Assembly: GCF_003688625.1 (NCBI RefSeq)
Contig: NZ_RCWY01000003.1
Span: 124,001 to 188,000 of the forward strand
DNA: 64,000 bases
Origin: Sphingomonas sp. PP-CE-3A-406
GTDB lineage: Bacteria > Pseudomonadota > Alphaproteobacteria > Sphingomonadales > Sphingomonadaceae
Direction: 5' to 3'
Numbering within the stretch: position 1 is the first letter of the stretch; every line of letters starts with the position of its first letter. The translations under genes were made by a program, and so were the position numbers. A model generated the notes under the pieces. That model saw nothing but the letters and a program-made list of their open reading frames with translations. It did not search any database and was not told the origin of the DNA. Of the stretch, positions 19,599 through 28,375 are shown one piece after another.

Positions 19599-20174
19599 AT
19601 GCTCAACGATCGCTCCACGCCGCTCTCGCTGCTTGCCACCCGCCGCTCGGGCAAGCCGCGCGATTTGATCGCGCCCGGCCCAGATTCCTACCAGCTGGCG
19701 ACGATCCTGGAGATTGCGGCGCGGACGCCCGATCACGGCAAGCTCGCGCCGTGGCGATTCGTGGTAGTCGGCGACGAGCACCGCGCCGCTCTGTCGACGT
19801 TGATCACGGATGCGTACCTCGCAGAACGGCCTGCGGCGTCGCGGACCGAACTCGAGTCTCTCGACCAGTTCGCGCATCAGGCGCCGACCTTGGTGGTCGT
19901 GCTGTCGTCGCCGAAAGAGAGCAAGATTCCGTTGTGGGAGCAGGAGTTGTCGGCGGGCGCGGCGTGCATGAATTTGCTTCATGCGGTTCATGCGGAGGGA
20001 TTTGCGGGCGGCTGGCTAACGGGTTGGCCGGCCTATTCGGACCTGGTGCGCGATGCGTTTGGGACGGCGGCGGAGCGGATCGCCGGGTTCATGTTCATCG
20101 GCACGCCGTCGCGCGCGCTCGACGAACGGCCCCGCCCGGATATGGCACGGCTGGTAAGCCATTGGGGTTCCTGA
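19599..20174 (+). CDS. nitroreductase-family flavoprotein
   Basis: A 191-residue FMN-dependent oxidoreductase of the nitroreductase fold. RRSGKPRDL near the start binds FMN phosphate, AARTPDHGKLAPWRFVVV is the typical YdjA-like core, and EQELSAGAACMNLLHAVHAEG is the dimer/FMN region. Its length suits the short YdjA-type subgroup. The substrate is unknown. A GntR regulator follows 38 bp downstream on the same strand. Confidence 0.88.
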   Translation: MLNDRSTPLSLLATRRSGKPRDLIAPGPDSYQLATILEIAARTPDHGKLAPWRFVVVGDEHRAALSTLITDAYLAERPAASRTELESLDQFAHQAPTLVVVLSSPKESKIPLWEQELSAGAACMNLLHAVHAEGFAGGWLTGWPAYSDLVRDAFGTAAERIAGFMFIGTPSRALDERPRPDMARLVSHWGS

Positions 20175-20212
20175 GGACTCGACTTCCCACGCAATTACTG
20201 TATTAAGTCACC

Positions 20213-20569
20213 ATGACAGCGCTCAGCAGCGACGACAGCCCCGTATATATCCGCCTCCGCAGCACGATCGCTGCCGGGATACTTCGCGGCGACTATCGCG
20301 CGGGTGACCAATTGCCGTCGGTCCGCGCGTTTGCCGCCGAGCAGGGGGCCAATCCGCTGACGGTCGCCAAGGCGTATCAGAGCTTCCAGGACGACGGCTA
20401 TGTCGAGGTGCGACGCGGCGTCGGGATGTTCGTGATGCCGGGTGCCGCGGAAGCTTTGCGTGTAGCGGAGCGCGAGAATTTCGTGACGACGCAGTGGCCG
20501 CGGATCTTGGGGCATATCGATCTGTTGGGGTTGGATGCGCATGATTTGCTGGAGCGTGAGCGGGCTTAG
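20213..20569 (+). CDS. GntR-family (YtrA-like) transcriptional regulator
   Basis: A 118-residue protein. The N-terminal winged helix (PVYIRLRSTIAAGILRGDYR, QLPSVRAFAAEQGANPLTVA, YVEVRRGVGMFV) is followed only by a short helix of about 40 residues, as in the YtrA subfamily of GntR regulators, which lack a large effector domain. YtrA-type genes often control a neighbouring ABC transporter, but none is adjacent here. Likely autoregulated; no clear operator is visible. Confidence 0.88.
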   Translation: MTALSSDDSPVYIRLRSTIAAGILRGDYRAGDQLPSVRAFAAEQGANPLTVAKAYQSFQDDGYVEVRRGVGMFVMPGAAEALRVAERENFVTTQWPRILGHIDLLGLDAHDLLERERA

Positions 20570-20645
20570 TCGCTGCGAAGGATTTCCTTCGCCTCCCCTG
20601 CCCCTTGCGTTTGTCCTCACCCTCTCTCATTCGTGCCCCCCTCCC

Positions 20646-20794
20646 CCGTTCGTCCTGAGTAGTCATCGAGTAGCGGCGCAGCCGCGTATCGAGAGGACGT
20701 ATCGAAGGACAGGTTGGCGTGCGGAACCCATGCTTCGATACGAGCCCTCGATACGCTTCTTCGAAGCTACTCGGTCGCTACTCAGCACGAACGG
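20646..20794. repeat. R5 palindromic repeat
   Basis: Begins CCGTTCGTCCTGAGTAG and ends CTACTCAGCACGAACGG, with CGATACGAGCCCTCGATACG inside. It is the longest R5 copy, about 149 bp, in the gap between the convergent gntR and nat genes. Confidence 0.85.
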
Positions 20795-20852
20795 AAGGGA
20801 GATGGCGCGGCGGTACGAGGTGCGAAATCCGAGGTTCGGTTCTGCGCGGTGG

Positions 20853-21668
20853 TCAGAACAGCCCCAGCGCGGCGACATCCTCGACGCTAAGGTCGATCCC
20901 GAACAACAGGCTCATGCGGATGCGATAGACGCGCGGATCGGTGATCTCGCCGACCGTCGTATCCGTCCCCGAACGCCGCCGGTAGTTGCGGCCGATCAGC
21001 GATGCGAAGCCGTTCGGCAGCACGATGCTCGCGATGGGCGTATGCGTGAAGCGGCTCGACGGCGCGGTCGAGGTCCAGTGGTTCGATAGCGCGAGATCGG
21101 CGTCGAAGACGTGCGCGAGCGTGAAGCTGTATTGCGGCTGGAATCCCTCGCCGATCCCGCGGCCGTCGGTGGTCATCGGATCGCCGTTGCGGAGCAGCAT
21201 CCAGCCGTGTTCGGTTGCTTCGAGGCGGAAGCGGGCGCCGTCTGGGGCTGTGCCCTCCGCGCCATCGGCGAGCGGGAGGACGGGCGTATAGCTGCCGCCG
21301 AAGCCGGTGTCGGCGATCCAGTCCTGCCCGTCGATCGTCACCAGCGCGAAGGTGTGGGTGAGCGGCGGCACGTCGGTTGCGACGATCCAGACGCGGGCGA
21401 GCAGTGGGCGGGCGGTGAAGCCGAGCTCGGCCAGCGCGTCGAGGAAGAGGCGGTTGTGCTCGAAGCAATAGCCGCCGCGGCGCGCGGTCACGAGCTTGGC
21501 GAAGACCGATGTGCTGTCGATCGCGATGCCGCGGCCGAGGACGACGTCGAGATCCTCGAACGGGATCGAGAGACGGTGCGCGTGCTGGAGGCGGCCGAGA
21601 CCGATCGAATCGAGCGTCGGCCGCGCGGGCATCGCGACACGGAGGAGATAGGCGTCGAGGTCGAACAT
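20853..21668 (-). CDS. nat: arylamine N-acetyltransferase
   Basis: A 271-residue enzyme that transfers acetyl from acetyl-CoA to arylamines and hydrazines. The Cys-His-Asp triad is in place: Cys in ARRGGYCFEHN, His in PPLTHTFALV and Asp in WIADTGFGGSY. The N-terminus FDLDAYLLRVAMPARPTLDS and the IPFEDLDVVLGRGI segment are typical. I start at MFDLDAYL (21668); the frame continues upstream to 21812 but only into repeat-like sequence. It stands alone, flanked by repeat arrays on both sides. Confidence 0.93.
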   Translation of the reverse strand: MFDLDAYLLRVAMPARPTLDSIGLGRLQHAHRLSIPFEDLDVVLGRGIAIDSTSVFAKLVTARRGGYCFEHNRLFLDALAELGFTARPLLARVWIVATDVPPLTHTFALVTIDGQDWIADTGFGGSYTPVLPLADGAEGTAPDGARFRLEATEHGWMLLRNGDPMTTDGRGIGEGFQPQYSFTLAHVFDADLALSNHWTSTAPSSRFTHTPIASIVLPNGFASLIGRNYRRRSGTDTTVGEITDPRVYRIRMSLLFGIDLSVEDVAALGLF

Positions 21669-21769
21669 CGGTCGGGCTTTCAGAGATTTCCGCCTATCCA
21701 TACCGTTCGTTGCGCGGGGCCGTCGAGTGGTTGGGAACCAGATGTTGCAAGCGATGCAGCGCGCGCGCC

Positions 21770-21840
21770 CCGTTCGTGCTGAGCGCAGTCGAAGCACCTG
21801 CGAGTTGGGCACGCCCTTCGACTACGCTCAGGGCGAACGG
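21770..21840. repeat. R5-related short palindromic repeat
   Basis: CCGTTCGTGCTGAGCGCAGT and CGACTACGCTCAGGGCGAAC form the arms of a 71-bp version of R5. Confidence 0.75.
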
Positions 21841-21867
21841 GATGTGGGGTGCCCCCCTGTTTCCTTC

Positions 21868-21962
21868 GTCACCCCGGGCTTGTTCCGGGGTCCACCGTTC
21901 CGCATTCCCAATTCTCTCGGATCTGCGGAACGGTGGATGCCGGAACGAGCCCGGCATGACGG
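21868..21962. repeat. R4 palindromic repeat
   Basis: Left arm CGTCACCCCGGGCTTGTTCC, right arm GGAACGAGCCCGGCATGACG. A second copy lies at 59622-59718 with the same right arm. Confidence 0.85.
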
Positions 21963-22019
21963 TGTGGTTTGGGGCTGTCCCGACCGAGAGGCGCTGGACG
22001 TCGATCCCCCCCCCCCCCC

Positions 22020-22136
22020 GCAAGGGGAAGGTGGCTGGCGCTTGCCAGACGGAGGGGGCGGTAAGGGGTTACCGTCGTTGCGCGTCCTCCCCCTCCGTCA
22101 CCTTTGGTGCCACCTCCCCCTTGCGGGGGAGGATCG
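22020..22136. repeat. R7-related repeat (R7')
   Basis: Contains GGAAGGTGGCTGGCG and, inverted, CACCTCCCCCTTGCGGGGGA, and includes CCTCCCCCTCCGTCACC. The same blocks occur at 44593-44715. It starts right after a 14-C run. Confidence 0.75.
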
Positions 22137-22190
22137 CGAGGGGCCGCGCGTTGGCACGTACGGGCGGGGGAATGTCCGTCACACAGCCTC

Positions 22191-22278
22191 CCCGTCATCC
22201 TGGGCTCGACCCAGGATCCAGAGCCAAGGGCGTTGCCGTGCCTGGCTCTGGATCCTGACTTTCGTCAGGATGACGGGG
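22191..22278. repeat. R3 palindromic repeat
   Basis: Two unequal hairpins: ATCCTGGGCTCGACCCAGGA and ATCCTGACTTTCGTCAGGAT, joined by AGAGCC...GGCTCT. Related copies are at 29651 and 31451. Confidence 0.85.
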
Positions 22279-22292
22279 GAGTGGGGACGAGA

Positions 22293-24005
22293 TCAGGCCG
22301 CGAACAGGTCCGCTTCGATCGAGTAGAGCACCGCCGCGCTTGCATTGGCGGCCGCGGTGAGGCCCATCGCCTCGGGCACGATCTGGTCGAGGTAGAAGCG
22401 CACCGCCGCGGTCTTCATCCGGCCGAAATCGTCGCTGCGGGCTACCCCGCCCTGCCGTTCCATCAGCCAGCCGCAGGTGGCGACCGACAGCATCGTGAGG
22501 AACGGGTAGCTCGCCGCCAATTTGTCGTCGGCGTCCGCGGTGGCGAGCTTCCGCCCGATCGCTTCGCAGGCATCGACCAGCGCTAACAGCCGTTCGTCCT
22601 TCGCCTCCCCGCGGATGTCGGCGATCAGCGCTGCGAATGCGCCGCCATTGTCGAGCCCCAGTTTCCGCCCGACCAGATCCGCCGCCTGGATGCCGTTGGT
22701 GCCCTCGTAGATCGGCGTGATGCGGGCATCGCGGAAATACTGTGCGGCGCCGGTTTCCTCGACATAGCCCATGCCGCCGTGGACTTGGATGCCGAGCGAT
22801 GCGACTTCGTTGCCGAGATCGGTGCCGTGCGCCTTCGCTAGCGGCGTGACGAGTTCGAGGCGATTCCGCGCGGCGTGGTCGCCGAGATTGGCGCGGTCGA
22901 CCTGGCCCGCCGCGTAATAGACCAGCGCACGCGCCGCCTGCGTCTGTGCCTTCATTCGCATGAGCATGCGGCGGACGTCGGGGTGTTCGACGATCTTGAC
23001 CGAGTCCTTGCTGGGCGAACCGGCGCGCGCCGACTGGACGCGGTCGAGCGCGTAGGCGACCGCGCCCTGCGTCGCGCCCTCGGCGACCTGGACGCCCTGG
23101 AGGCCGACGTTGAGGCGCGCGTTGTTCATCATCGTGAACATCGCGCGGATGCCGCCGAGCTCCGCGCCGATCAGCTCGCCGATGCAGTCGTCGTTGTCGC
23201 CGAAGCTCAGCACGCAGGTCGGCGATGCGTGGAGCCCCATCTTGTGCTCGATCGAGACGACGCGGACGTCGTTGAAGTCGCCGGGGGTACCGTCTTCGTT
23301 CAGGCGGAACTTGGGGACGAGGAACAGCGAGATGCCCTTCGTACCAGCGGGGGCGCCGGGGGTCCGCGCGAGGACGAGGTGGACGATGTTCGGCGCCATG
23401 TCGTGATCGCCGAACGAGATGTAGATCTTGGTACCCTTGATGCTCCACTTACCGTCACCCAGCGGGGTAGCCGTCGCGCGCAATGCGCCGACGTCGGAGC
23501 CCGCCTGCGGCTCGGTGAGGTTCATCGTGCCGGTCCATTCGCCGGTCGCGAGATGGGGGAGATACAGCGCCTGCTGCTCAGGGGACCCGTGATGCTGGAG
23601 CGCCTCGATCGCGCCGACGGTCAGCGTCGGGCACAGCGCGAAACCCATGTTGGCAGAGCCGAGCGTGTCGAGCACCGCGGTCTGGATCGCGAACGGAAGG
23701 CCCTGCCCGCCCCATTCCTCCTCGACGCCGATTCCGCCCCAGCCGCCATCGACATAATCCTTGTACGCCTGCGCGAAACCGTCGGGCATGACCACGCCGT
23801 CGGGGGTCCATTTTGCGCCGACGGTGTCGCCGGTGCGGTTGAGCGGTGCCCATTCGCCCGACGCCAATTGCCCCACGCCTTCGAGGACCGCATCGACGAC
23901 GTCGTCGCTGGCGGCGGCATAGCGCTCGGTCGCGGCGATCTCGCCGATCCGCACGACATGGTCGAGCACGAAACGCTGTTCGGTGGTTGCTGGAGTGAAG
24001 GCCAT
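22293..24005 (-). CDS. acyl-CoA dehydrogenase (DmdC-like, long C-terminal form)
   Basis: A 570-residue FAD-dependent dehydrogenase that introduces a trans-2 double bond into an acyl-CoA. FAD-binding signatures are TGTMNLTEPQAGSDVGALRA and KGTKIYISFGDHDM, and the catalytic glutamate lies in ITPIYEGTNGIQA. An extra C-terminal domain of about 120 residues places it with the large acyl-CoA dehydrogenases related to 3-methylmercaptopropionyl-CoA dehydrogenase DmdC, though the family is broad and substrates vary. It is divergent from sua5 across a gap of about 46 bp. Confidence 0.92.
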   Translation of the reverse strand: MAFTPATTEQRFVLDHVVRIGEIAATERYAAASDDVVDAVLEGVGQLASGEWAPLNRTGDTVGAKWTPDGVVMPDGFAQAYKDYVDGGWGGIGVEEEWGGQGLPFAIQTAVLDTLGSANMGFALCPTLTVGAIEALQHHGSPEQQALYLPHLATGEWTGTMNLTEPQAGSDVGALRATATPLGDGKWSIKGTKIYISFGDHDMAPNIVHLVLARTPGAPAGTKGISLFLVPKFRLNEDGTPGDFNDVRVVSIEHKMGLHASPTCVLSFGDNDDCIGELIGAELGGIRAMFTMMNNARLNVGLQGVQVAEGATQGAVAYALDRVQSARAGSPSKDSVKIVEHPDVRRMLMRMKAQTQAARALVYYAAGQVDRANLGDHAARNRLELVTPLAKAHGTDLGNEVASLGIQVHGGMGYVEETGAAQYFRDARITPIYEGTNGIQAADLVGRKLGLDNGGAFAALIADIRGEAKDERLLALVDACEAIGRKLATADADDKLAASYPFLTMLSVATCGWLMERQGGVARSDDFGRMKTAAVRFYLDQIVPEAMGLTAAANASAAVLYSIEADLFAA

Positions 24006-24051
24006 CGCATCCTCTTATCGCTACGGTTTGGACCCGCTATACGCCTGTGGA

Positions 24052-25065
24052 ATGACCCGTCCACACCCTCGGATTTTACCCTACGGCACGGCCGCGATCG
24101 CCGAAGCCGCCGCGCTGATTCGCGATGGGGGGATCGTCGCGGTGCCGACCGAGACGGTGTATGGGCTGGCGGCGGACGCGACAAATGCGGAGGCAGTGGC
24201 GCGAATTTACGCCGCCAAGGGGCGCCCGAGTTTCAATCCGCTGATCGTGCATTTGGCGGACCTGGCGGCGGCGGAGCGGATTGCGGTGTTCGATGCGGAG
24301 GCGCGGGCACTGGCGGCGGCGTTCTGGCCCGGGCCGTTGACGCTGGTGCTGCCGGTGCGGGGGGATTCGGGAATCGCTTCGCTGGTGACGGCGGGGTTGG
24401 ATACGATCGCGATCCGGGTGCCGCGGCATCGGGCCATGCAGGGGTTGATCGCTGCGTCGGGGCGGCCGTTGGCGGCGCCTTCGGCCAATGCGAGCGGGGG
24501 GATCAGTCCGACCAGCGCTGCGCATGTCGCGGCGAGTCTGGGGGGGAACGTGCCGTTGATCCTCGACGATGGGGCTACCGAGGCGGGGTTGGAGTCGACC
24601 ATCGTGGCGGGACGGACGGTGCTGCGGCCGGGGCCGGTGACGGCCGGGGCTATCCGGCAGTATTTAGAGCACCTCCCCGGCGGAGGCCGGGGCCCAATTG
24701 GAACGTCGGATATAATAAAGCGCGACGCCGATCATGACAGTCCCCCAACTGGGCCCCGGCCTTCGCCGGGGGGGGATGCAGTTACCGCGCCGGGGCAGCT
24801 TGAGAGCCACTATGCGCCGAGCAAGCCACTCCGGTTGAATGCGACCGAAGCTGCCGCGGGCGAGTGGTTGATAGGGTTTGGTGACGTCGGGGGAGACGTC
24901 ACTCTATCTGGCACAAACGACTTAGTCGAAGCCGCGGCGAAACTGTTCGACCTGCTCCATGCAGCGGACGCAAACGATCGCCCGAAGATCGCCATCGCGC
25001 CGATCCCGATCGACGATATCGGCGAAGCGATCAACGACCGCCTTCGCCGTGCTGCACACCGTTAA
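24052..25065 (+). CDS. L-threonylcarbamoyladenylate synthase with repeat-encoded insert
   Basis: A 337-residue Sua5/YwlC-type enzyme that makes threonylcarbamoyl-AMP for the tRNA t6A37 modification. The synthase domain (residues 1-205) shows GGIVAVPTETVYGLAADATN, AKGRPSFNPLIVHL, FWPGPLTLVL, RVPRHRAM and PLAAPSANASGGISPTSA. The C-terminal Sua5 domain starts TAPGQLESHYAPSKPL. Between them, residues ~206-241 are translated from an R1 palindromic repeat (PGGGRGPIGTS, SPPTGPRPSPGG) and replace the usual short linker. The frame is intact. I start at the ATG at 24052 (MTRPHPRILP), the first in frame after the divergent gene. Confidence 0.93.
   Translation: MTRPHPRILPYGTAAIAEAAALIRDGGIVAVPTETVYGLAADATNAEAVARIYAAKGRPSFNPLIVHLADLAAAERIAVFDAEARALAAAFWPGPLTLVLPVRGDSGIASLVTAGLDTIAIRVPRHRAMQGLIAASGRPLAAPSANASGGISPTSAAHVAASLGGNVPLILDDGATEAGLESTIVAGRTVLRPGPVTAGAIRQYLEHLPGGGRGPIGTSDIIKRDADHDSPPTGPRPSPGGDAVTAPGQLESHYAPSKPLRLNATEAAAGEWLIGFGDVGGDVTLSGTNDLVEAAAKLFDLLHAADANDRPKIAIAPIPIDDIGEAINDRLRRAAHR
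24670..24775 (+). repeat. R1 palindromic doublet repeat inside the sua5 gene
   Basis: Arms CACCTCCCCGGCGGAGGCCG and CCGGCCTTCGCCGGGGGGG around a 47-nt core (starts GGAACGTCGG, ends GTCCCCC). It is translated as the inter-domain linker of Sua5. Confidence 0.9.
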
Positions 25066-25076
25066 AATAAGAGTGA

Positions 25077-25180
25077 TTCACGCGAAGGCGCAAAGGCGCG
25101 AAGAGATTTTCAATCTTTCGATAGGCCGGGACGGACCTATCGAATCCCATCATCTTTGCGCCTTCGCGCCTTCGCGTGAA
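25077..25180. repeat. R8 palindromic repeat
   Basis: Arms TTCACGCGAAGGCGCAAAGG and CCTTTGCG-type CGCCTTCGCGCCTTCGCGTG, made of short GGCGC-step repeats. A related copy is at 47501-47644. It sits between the convergent sua5 and msrA genes and may act as a transcription barrier. Confidence 0.8.
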
Positions 25181-25191
25181 CCCATTCTGTC

Positions 25192-25737
25192 TTACGCGTT
25201 CACCACCGCCTTGGACCGTGCGGCGAAGCTCTTGCGCAGCTTCTGCAGCTTGGGGGGGATTACCGCCATGCAGTACGGGTTTGAGCGGCCCGAGGTTTCC
25301 CAGTAATCCTGGTGATAGCCCTCGGCTTCGTACCACGTGTCAATCGGCTCGATGGTGGTGACGATCGGCTTCGGCGAATCCGCCTGCGCGCGCTGCAACG
25401 CCGCTTCCATCTCCGCCTTCTGCGCGTCGTCCGCGGGGAACATCGCCGAGCGGTACTGCGTACCGACGTCGTTGCCCTGCCGGTTGAGCGTCGTCGCATC
25501 GTGCGTCGCGAAGAAGATGTCGAGCAGGTCGCCGAGCTTCAGCTGCTCCGGGTCGAAGCCGATCCGGATCGCCTCGGCATGGCCGGTGTCGCCACCGCAC
25601 ACCTGCTTGTAGCTCGGGTTCGGCACGTGCCCGCCGATATAGCCGCTTTCGGCGCTCTTCACGCCGATCACGTCCTTGAATACCGCCTCGGTGCACCAGA
25701 AGCAGCCGCCGGCGAGCGTTACATAATCCGTCATCAC
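25192..25737 (-). CDS. msrA: peptide-methionine (S)-S-oxide reductase
   Basis: A 181-residue repair enzyme that reduces methionine-S-sulfoxide in proteins. The catalytic motif is [11 protein letters not shown] with the nucleophilic Cys12, and the substrate pocket includes [25 protein letters not shown] and YRSAMF. The recycling cysteine is near the C-terminus (NPYCMAV). It is a single MsrA domain with no MsrB fusion. An AGGAGA site lies 8 bp upstream of the start. Confidence 0.95.
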   Translation of the reverse strand: MMTDYVTLAGGCFWCTEAVFKDVIGVKSAESGYIGGHVPNPSYKQVCGGDTGHAEAIRIGFDPEQLKLGDLLDIFFATHDATTLNRQGNDVGTQYRSAMFPADDAQKAEMEAALQRAQADSPKPIVTTIEPIDTWYEAEGYHQDYWETSGRSNPYCMAVIPPKLQKLRKSFAARSKAVVNA

Positions 25738-25793
25738 GATCTCCTTTCTCCCAAGATAGGAAGTCGCTACCGCGCAACAAAGAGGAGACGCGT

Positions 25794-26792
25794 ATGATCG
25801 ACGGTAAGGTTATGGTCACCGGCGGCGCCGGCTATATCGGCAGCCACGCGGTGTTGGCGCTGCTCGACGCGGGCTACGATGTCGTCGTGCTCGACAATCT
25901 GGTCACCGGGTTCGACTGGGCGGTCGACGCCCGCGCCGCACTCGTAGAGGCGAACGTCGCCGATGACGCGAAGGTCCGCGCGGCGATCCGCGAGCATAAC
26001 GTCAAGGCGATCATGCATTTCGCGGGCTCCGTCGTGGTCCCCGAATCGGTCAGCGATCCGCTCAAATATTACCGCAACAACACCGCCGCGAGCCGCGCAC
26101 TGATCGAGAGCGCGGTGGTCGAAGGCGTGCCCCACTTCATCTTCTCGTCGACTGCCGCGACCTATGGCACGCCAGAGAAGGTACCCGTCGCGGAGGGCGA
26201 TCCGACCGTGCCGATCAACCCGTACGGCATGTCGAAGCTGATGACCGAGGCGATGCTGCGCGATGTCGCCGCGGCGCACCCGATGAACTATGCCGCACTC
26301 CGGTACTTCAACGTCGCCGGCGCCGATCCGCAGGGGCGCAGTGGCCAGTCGACGGTCGGCGCGACTCACCTGATCAAGATCGCGGTCGAGGCCGCGACCG
26401 GCAAGCGTGACGCGGTCGGCGTCTACGGTACCGATTTCGACACGCCCGACGGCACCGGCGTGCGCGACTACATCCACGTCACCGACCTTGCCGCTGCGCA
26501 TGTCGCTGCGCTGGACGTGCTGATCGCCGAACCCGCCAAGAGCCACACGCTCAACGCGGGCTATGGCAAGGGCTTCTCGGTGCTCGAGGTGCTCGATGCG
26601 GTCGACAAGGTCACCAACCGGACGATCGAGCGTCGTCTCGAAGGGCGTCGCGCGGGCGATCCGGCGATGCTGATATCGGACAATCGCGCGATCCTGGAGA
26701 CGCTCGACTGGACGCCGCGGCATGCCGATCTCGACGGGATCGTTCGCGATGCGCTGGCGTGGGAGCGCGCGCTGGCGGAGAAGGGGCGGTGA
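25794..26792 (+). CDS. galE: UDP-glucose 4-epimerase
   Basis: A 332-residue short-chain dehydrogenase-type epimerase that interconverts UDP-glucose and UDP-galactose. The NAD-binding motif is [14 protein letters not shown], the catalytic Ser/Tyr/Lys region is [11 protein letters not shown] and NPYGMSKLM, and [13 protein letters not shown] is the GalE signature near the C-terminus. It probably supplies galactosyl donors for surface polysaccharide. Its stop overlaps the GTG start of the next gene (GTGA), implying translational coupling. Confidence 0.95.
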   Translation: MIDGKVMVTGGAGYIGSHAVLALLDAGYDVVVLDNLVTGFDWAVDARAALVEANVADDAKVRAAIREHNVKAIMHFAGSVVVPESVSDPLKYYRNNTAASRALIESAVVEGVPHFIFSSTAATYGTPEKVPVAEGDPTVPINPYGMSKLMTEAMLRDVAAAHPMNYAALRYFNVAGADPQGRSGQSTVGATHLIKIAVEAATGKRDAVGVYGTDFDTPDGTGVRDYIHVTDLAAAHVAALDVLIAEPAKSHTLNAGYGKGFSVLEVLDAVDKVTNRTIERRLEGRRAGDPAMLISDNRAILETLDWTPRHADLDGIVRDALAWERALAEKGR

Positions 26793-27622
26793 GACTCCGC
26801 TCGCTGCTGTTCGTGCCGGGCGATCGTCCCGAGCGGATGGTCAAGGCGCTCGGGCTCGGGGCGGACGCGCTGATCCTCGACCTGGAGGATTCGGTCGCGC
26901 CCGCCGGCAAGGTGGCAGCACGCGAACATGTGGCGACGTTCCTCGCCGAGCCTCGGACGGTGCCGCTGTTCGTGCGGATCAATCCGCTCGACTCCGGGCT
27001 CGCAGACGATGATCTCGCGGCGGTCCTCCCCGGCAAACCCGACGGCATCATGCTGCCAAAGGCAGAAGGCGGCGCATCGCTGGCCGCGCTCGATGCCAGG
27101 CTGAGCGGCGACATCGCGATCCTGCCGATCGCGACCGAGACGCCCGCGGCGATCTTCGCGCTCGGCAGCTATGGCGGCGTGACGCAGCGGCTTGTCGGGC
27201 TGACCTGGGGTGCGGAGGACCTGCCCGCCGCGATCGGTGCGGCGACCTCGCGCGAGGCGGATGGATCGTACACCGCGCCGTACCAACTCGCCCGGTCGCT
27301 GACCTTGTTCGGCGCGCATGCCGCGGGGGTGGCGGCGATCGAGACGGTCTATCCCGACTTTCGCGATCTGGACGGTCTTGCCGCCTATGCCGCGCGCGGG
27401 CGGCGCGACGGGTTCACGGGGATGATGGCGATCCACCCGAGCCAGGTCGCGGTGATCAACGCCGCCTTTACGCCGTCGGCTGAAGAGCGTGGCAAGGCGC
27501 AGGCGATCGTCGACCTGTTCGCCGCCAATCCGGGTGCGGGTGCGCTCCAGTTGGAGGGCAGGATGGTCGACGCGCCGCATCTGAAGGCGGCGAAGGCGCT
27601 GCTAGCGCTCGCCGCCGATTGA
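26789..27622 (+). CDS. HpcH/HpaI-family CoA ester lyase (CitE-like)
   Basis: A 277-residue protein of the citrate lyase beta-subunit/malyl-CoA lyase family. The start SLLFVPGDRPERMVKALGLG, the metal-binding LILDLEDSVAP, VRINPLDSG, and the EDLPAAIGA and GMMAIHPSQV segments are characteristic. Free-standing CitE-like proteins act on malyl-CoA, citramalyl-CoA or similar esters; which one is unknown. The start is the GTG at 26789, overlapping the galE stop. Its 3' end overlaps the convergent PAP2 gene by 21 bp. Confidence 0.88.
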   Translation: MRLRSLLFVPGDRPERMVKALGLGADALILDLEDSVAPAGKVAAREHVATFLAEPRTVPLFVRINPLDSGLADDDLAAVLPGKPDGIMLPKAEGGASLAALDARLSGDIAILPIATETPAAIFALGSYGGVTQRLVGLTWGAEDLPAAIGAATSREADGSYTAPYQLARSLTLFGAHAAGVAAIETVYPDFRDLDGLAAYAARGRRDGFTGMMAIHPSQVAVINAAFTPSAEERGKAQAIVDLFAANPGAGALQLEGRMVDAPHLKAAKALLALAAD

Positions 27623-28192
27623 CTCGCGTACGCGGGCGGTAGCGAGCCACCAGGCGAGCGCCCAGAGCGTGCCGAAGCTCCATCCGGCCAGCACGTCGCT
27701 CGGCCAGTGGACGCCGAGATACACCCGACTGCAGCCGATCGCGCCGACCAGCAGGATCGCGACGATCAGCAGATAGCGCCGGGTCGCGCGGTTCTCCGTC
27801 ACCTGCGAGGCGAGGCCGGCGAGCGTGAGATAGACGATCGCGCTGTTCGCGGAATGCCCGCTCGGGAAGCTCATGTTGGTGACGGTGACGAGGTGTTCGA
27901 CGATGTCGGGACGGGGGCGGTTGACCTGCGCCTTGACGAAATCGACCACCAGCCCGCCGGTGATGCTCGCGGCCAGCGTCGCCAGTGCGGTCAGCCATAG
28001 CCGCTGGACGATCAGCAGACCGGTGACGACGACCACCACGATCGTCAGCACGATGCCGCCGCCCAGCGCGGTGACGTCGATCGCGACGTTCGGCAGCCAG
28101 GACGGCCCATGCCAGGCGCGCAGCCCGAGGATGATCGCACGATCGAACGCGAACGGCCAATGATCTACCGCGAGACCGACCAAGAGAATCAA
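27602..28192 (-). CDS. PAP2-family membrane phosphatase (start unresolved)
   Basis: A type 2 phosphatidic acid phosphatase. The three-part signature is present: KAQVNRPRP (KxxxxxxRP), SFPSGHSANS (PSGH) and SRVYLGVHWPSDVLAG (SRxxxxxHxxxD). Five to six membrane helices. It probably dephosphorylates undecaprenyl diphosphate or a lipid phosphate at the periplasmic face. No ATG or GTG exists between the tRNA-Lys gene and residue ~110 in this frame. I give the first TTG (28192), but the first membrane helix (AILAGASVAAVGIILILL) extends upstream of it to about 28235, so the true start is uncertain. Confidence 0.8.
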   Translation of the reverse strand: MILLVGLAVDHWPFAFDRAIILGLRAWHGPSWLPNVAIDVTALGGGIVLTIVVVVVTGLLIVQRLWLTALATLAASITGGLVVDFVKAQVNRPRPDIVEHLVTVTNMSFPSGHSANSAIVYLTLAGLASQVTENRATRRYLLIVAILLVGAIGCSRVYLGVHWPSDVLAGWSFGTLWALAWWLATARVRESIGGER

Positions 28193-28278
28193 GATGATGC
28201 CGACGGCTGCGACCGATGCGCCCGCGAGAATCGCCGGGACATGCCGCCGCCTGCTCGGCGCAACGCCCGAGGCATCGA

Positions 28279-28354
28279 TGGTGGGTCCGCCGGGGCTCGA
28301 ACCCGGGACCTCTCGATTAAAAGTCGCTTGCTCTACCAACTGAGCTACGGACCC
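28279..28354 (-). tRNA. tRNA-Lys (anticodon UUU)
   Basis: A 76-nt cloverleaf with encoded CCA. Acceptor GGGTCCG/CGGACCC, D-arm GCTC/GAGC, anticodon loop CTTTTAA (anticodon TTT), T-arm CCGGG/CCCGG around TTCGAGC. In the anticodon stem only the three pairs next to the loop are Watson-Crick; the two outer positions are A-G and G-A oppositions. Confidence 0.92.
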
Positions 28355-28375
28355 CCGCCATCGTGGACCGCGCAC

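Larger units (their letters stand above)
21669..22292. other. gene-free repeat island (R5, R4, poly-C, R7', R3)
   Basis: About 620 bp between nat and the acyl-CoA dehydrogenase gene. It is almost entirely palindromic repeats: R5 (21770-21840), R4 (21868-21962), a run of 14 C (22006-22019), R7' (22020-22136) and R3 (22191-22278). No gene is seen. Confidence 0.7.
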
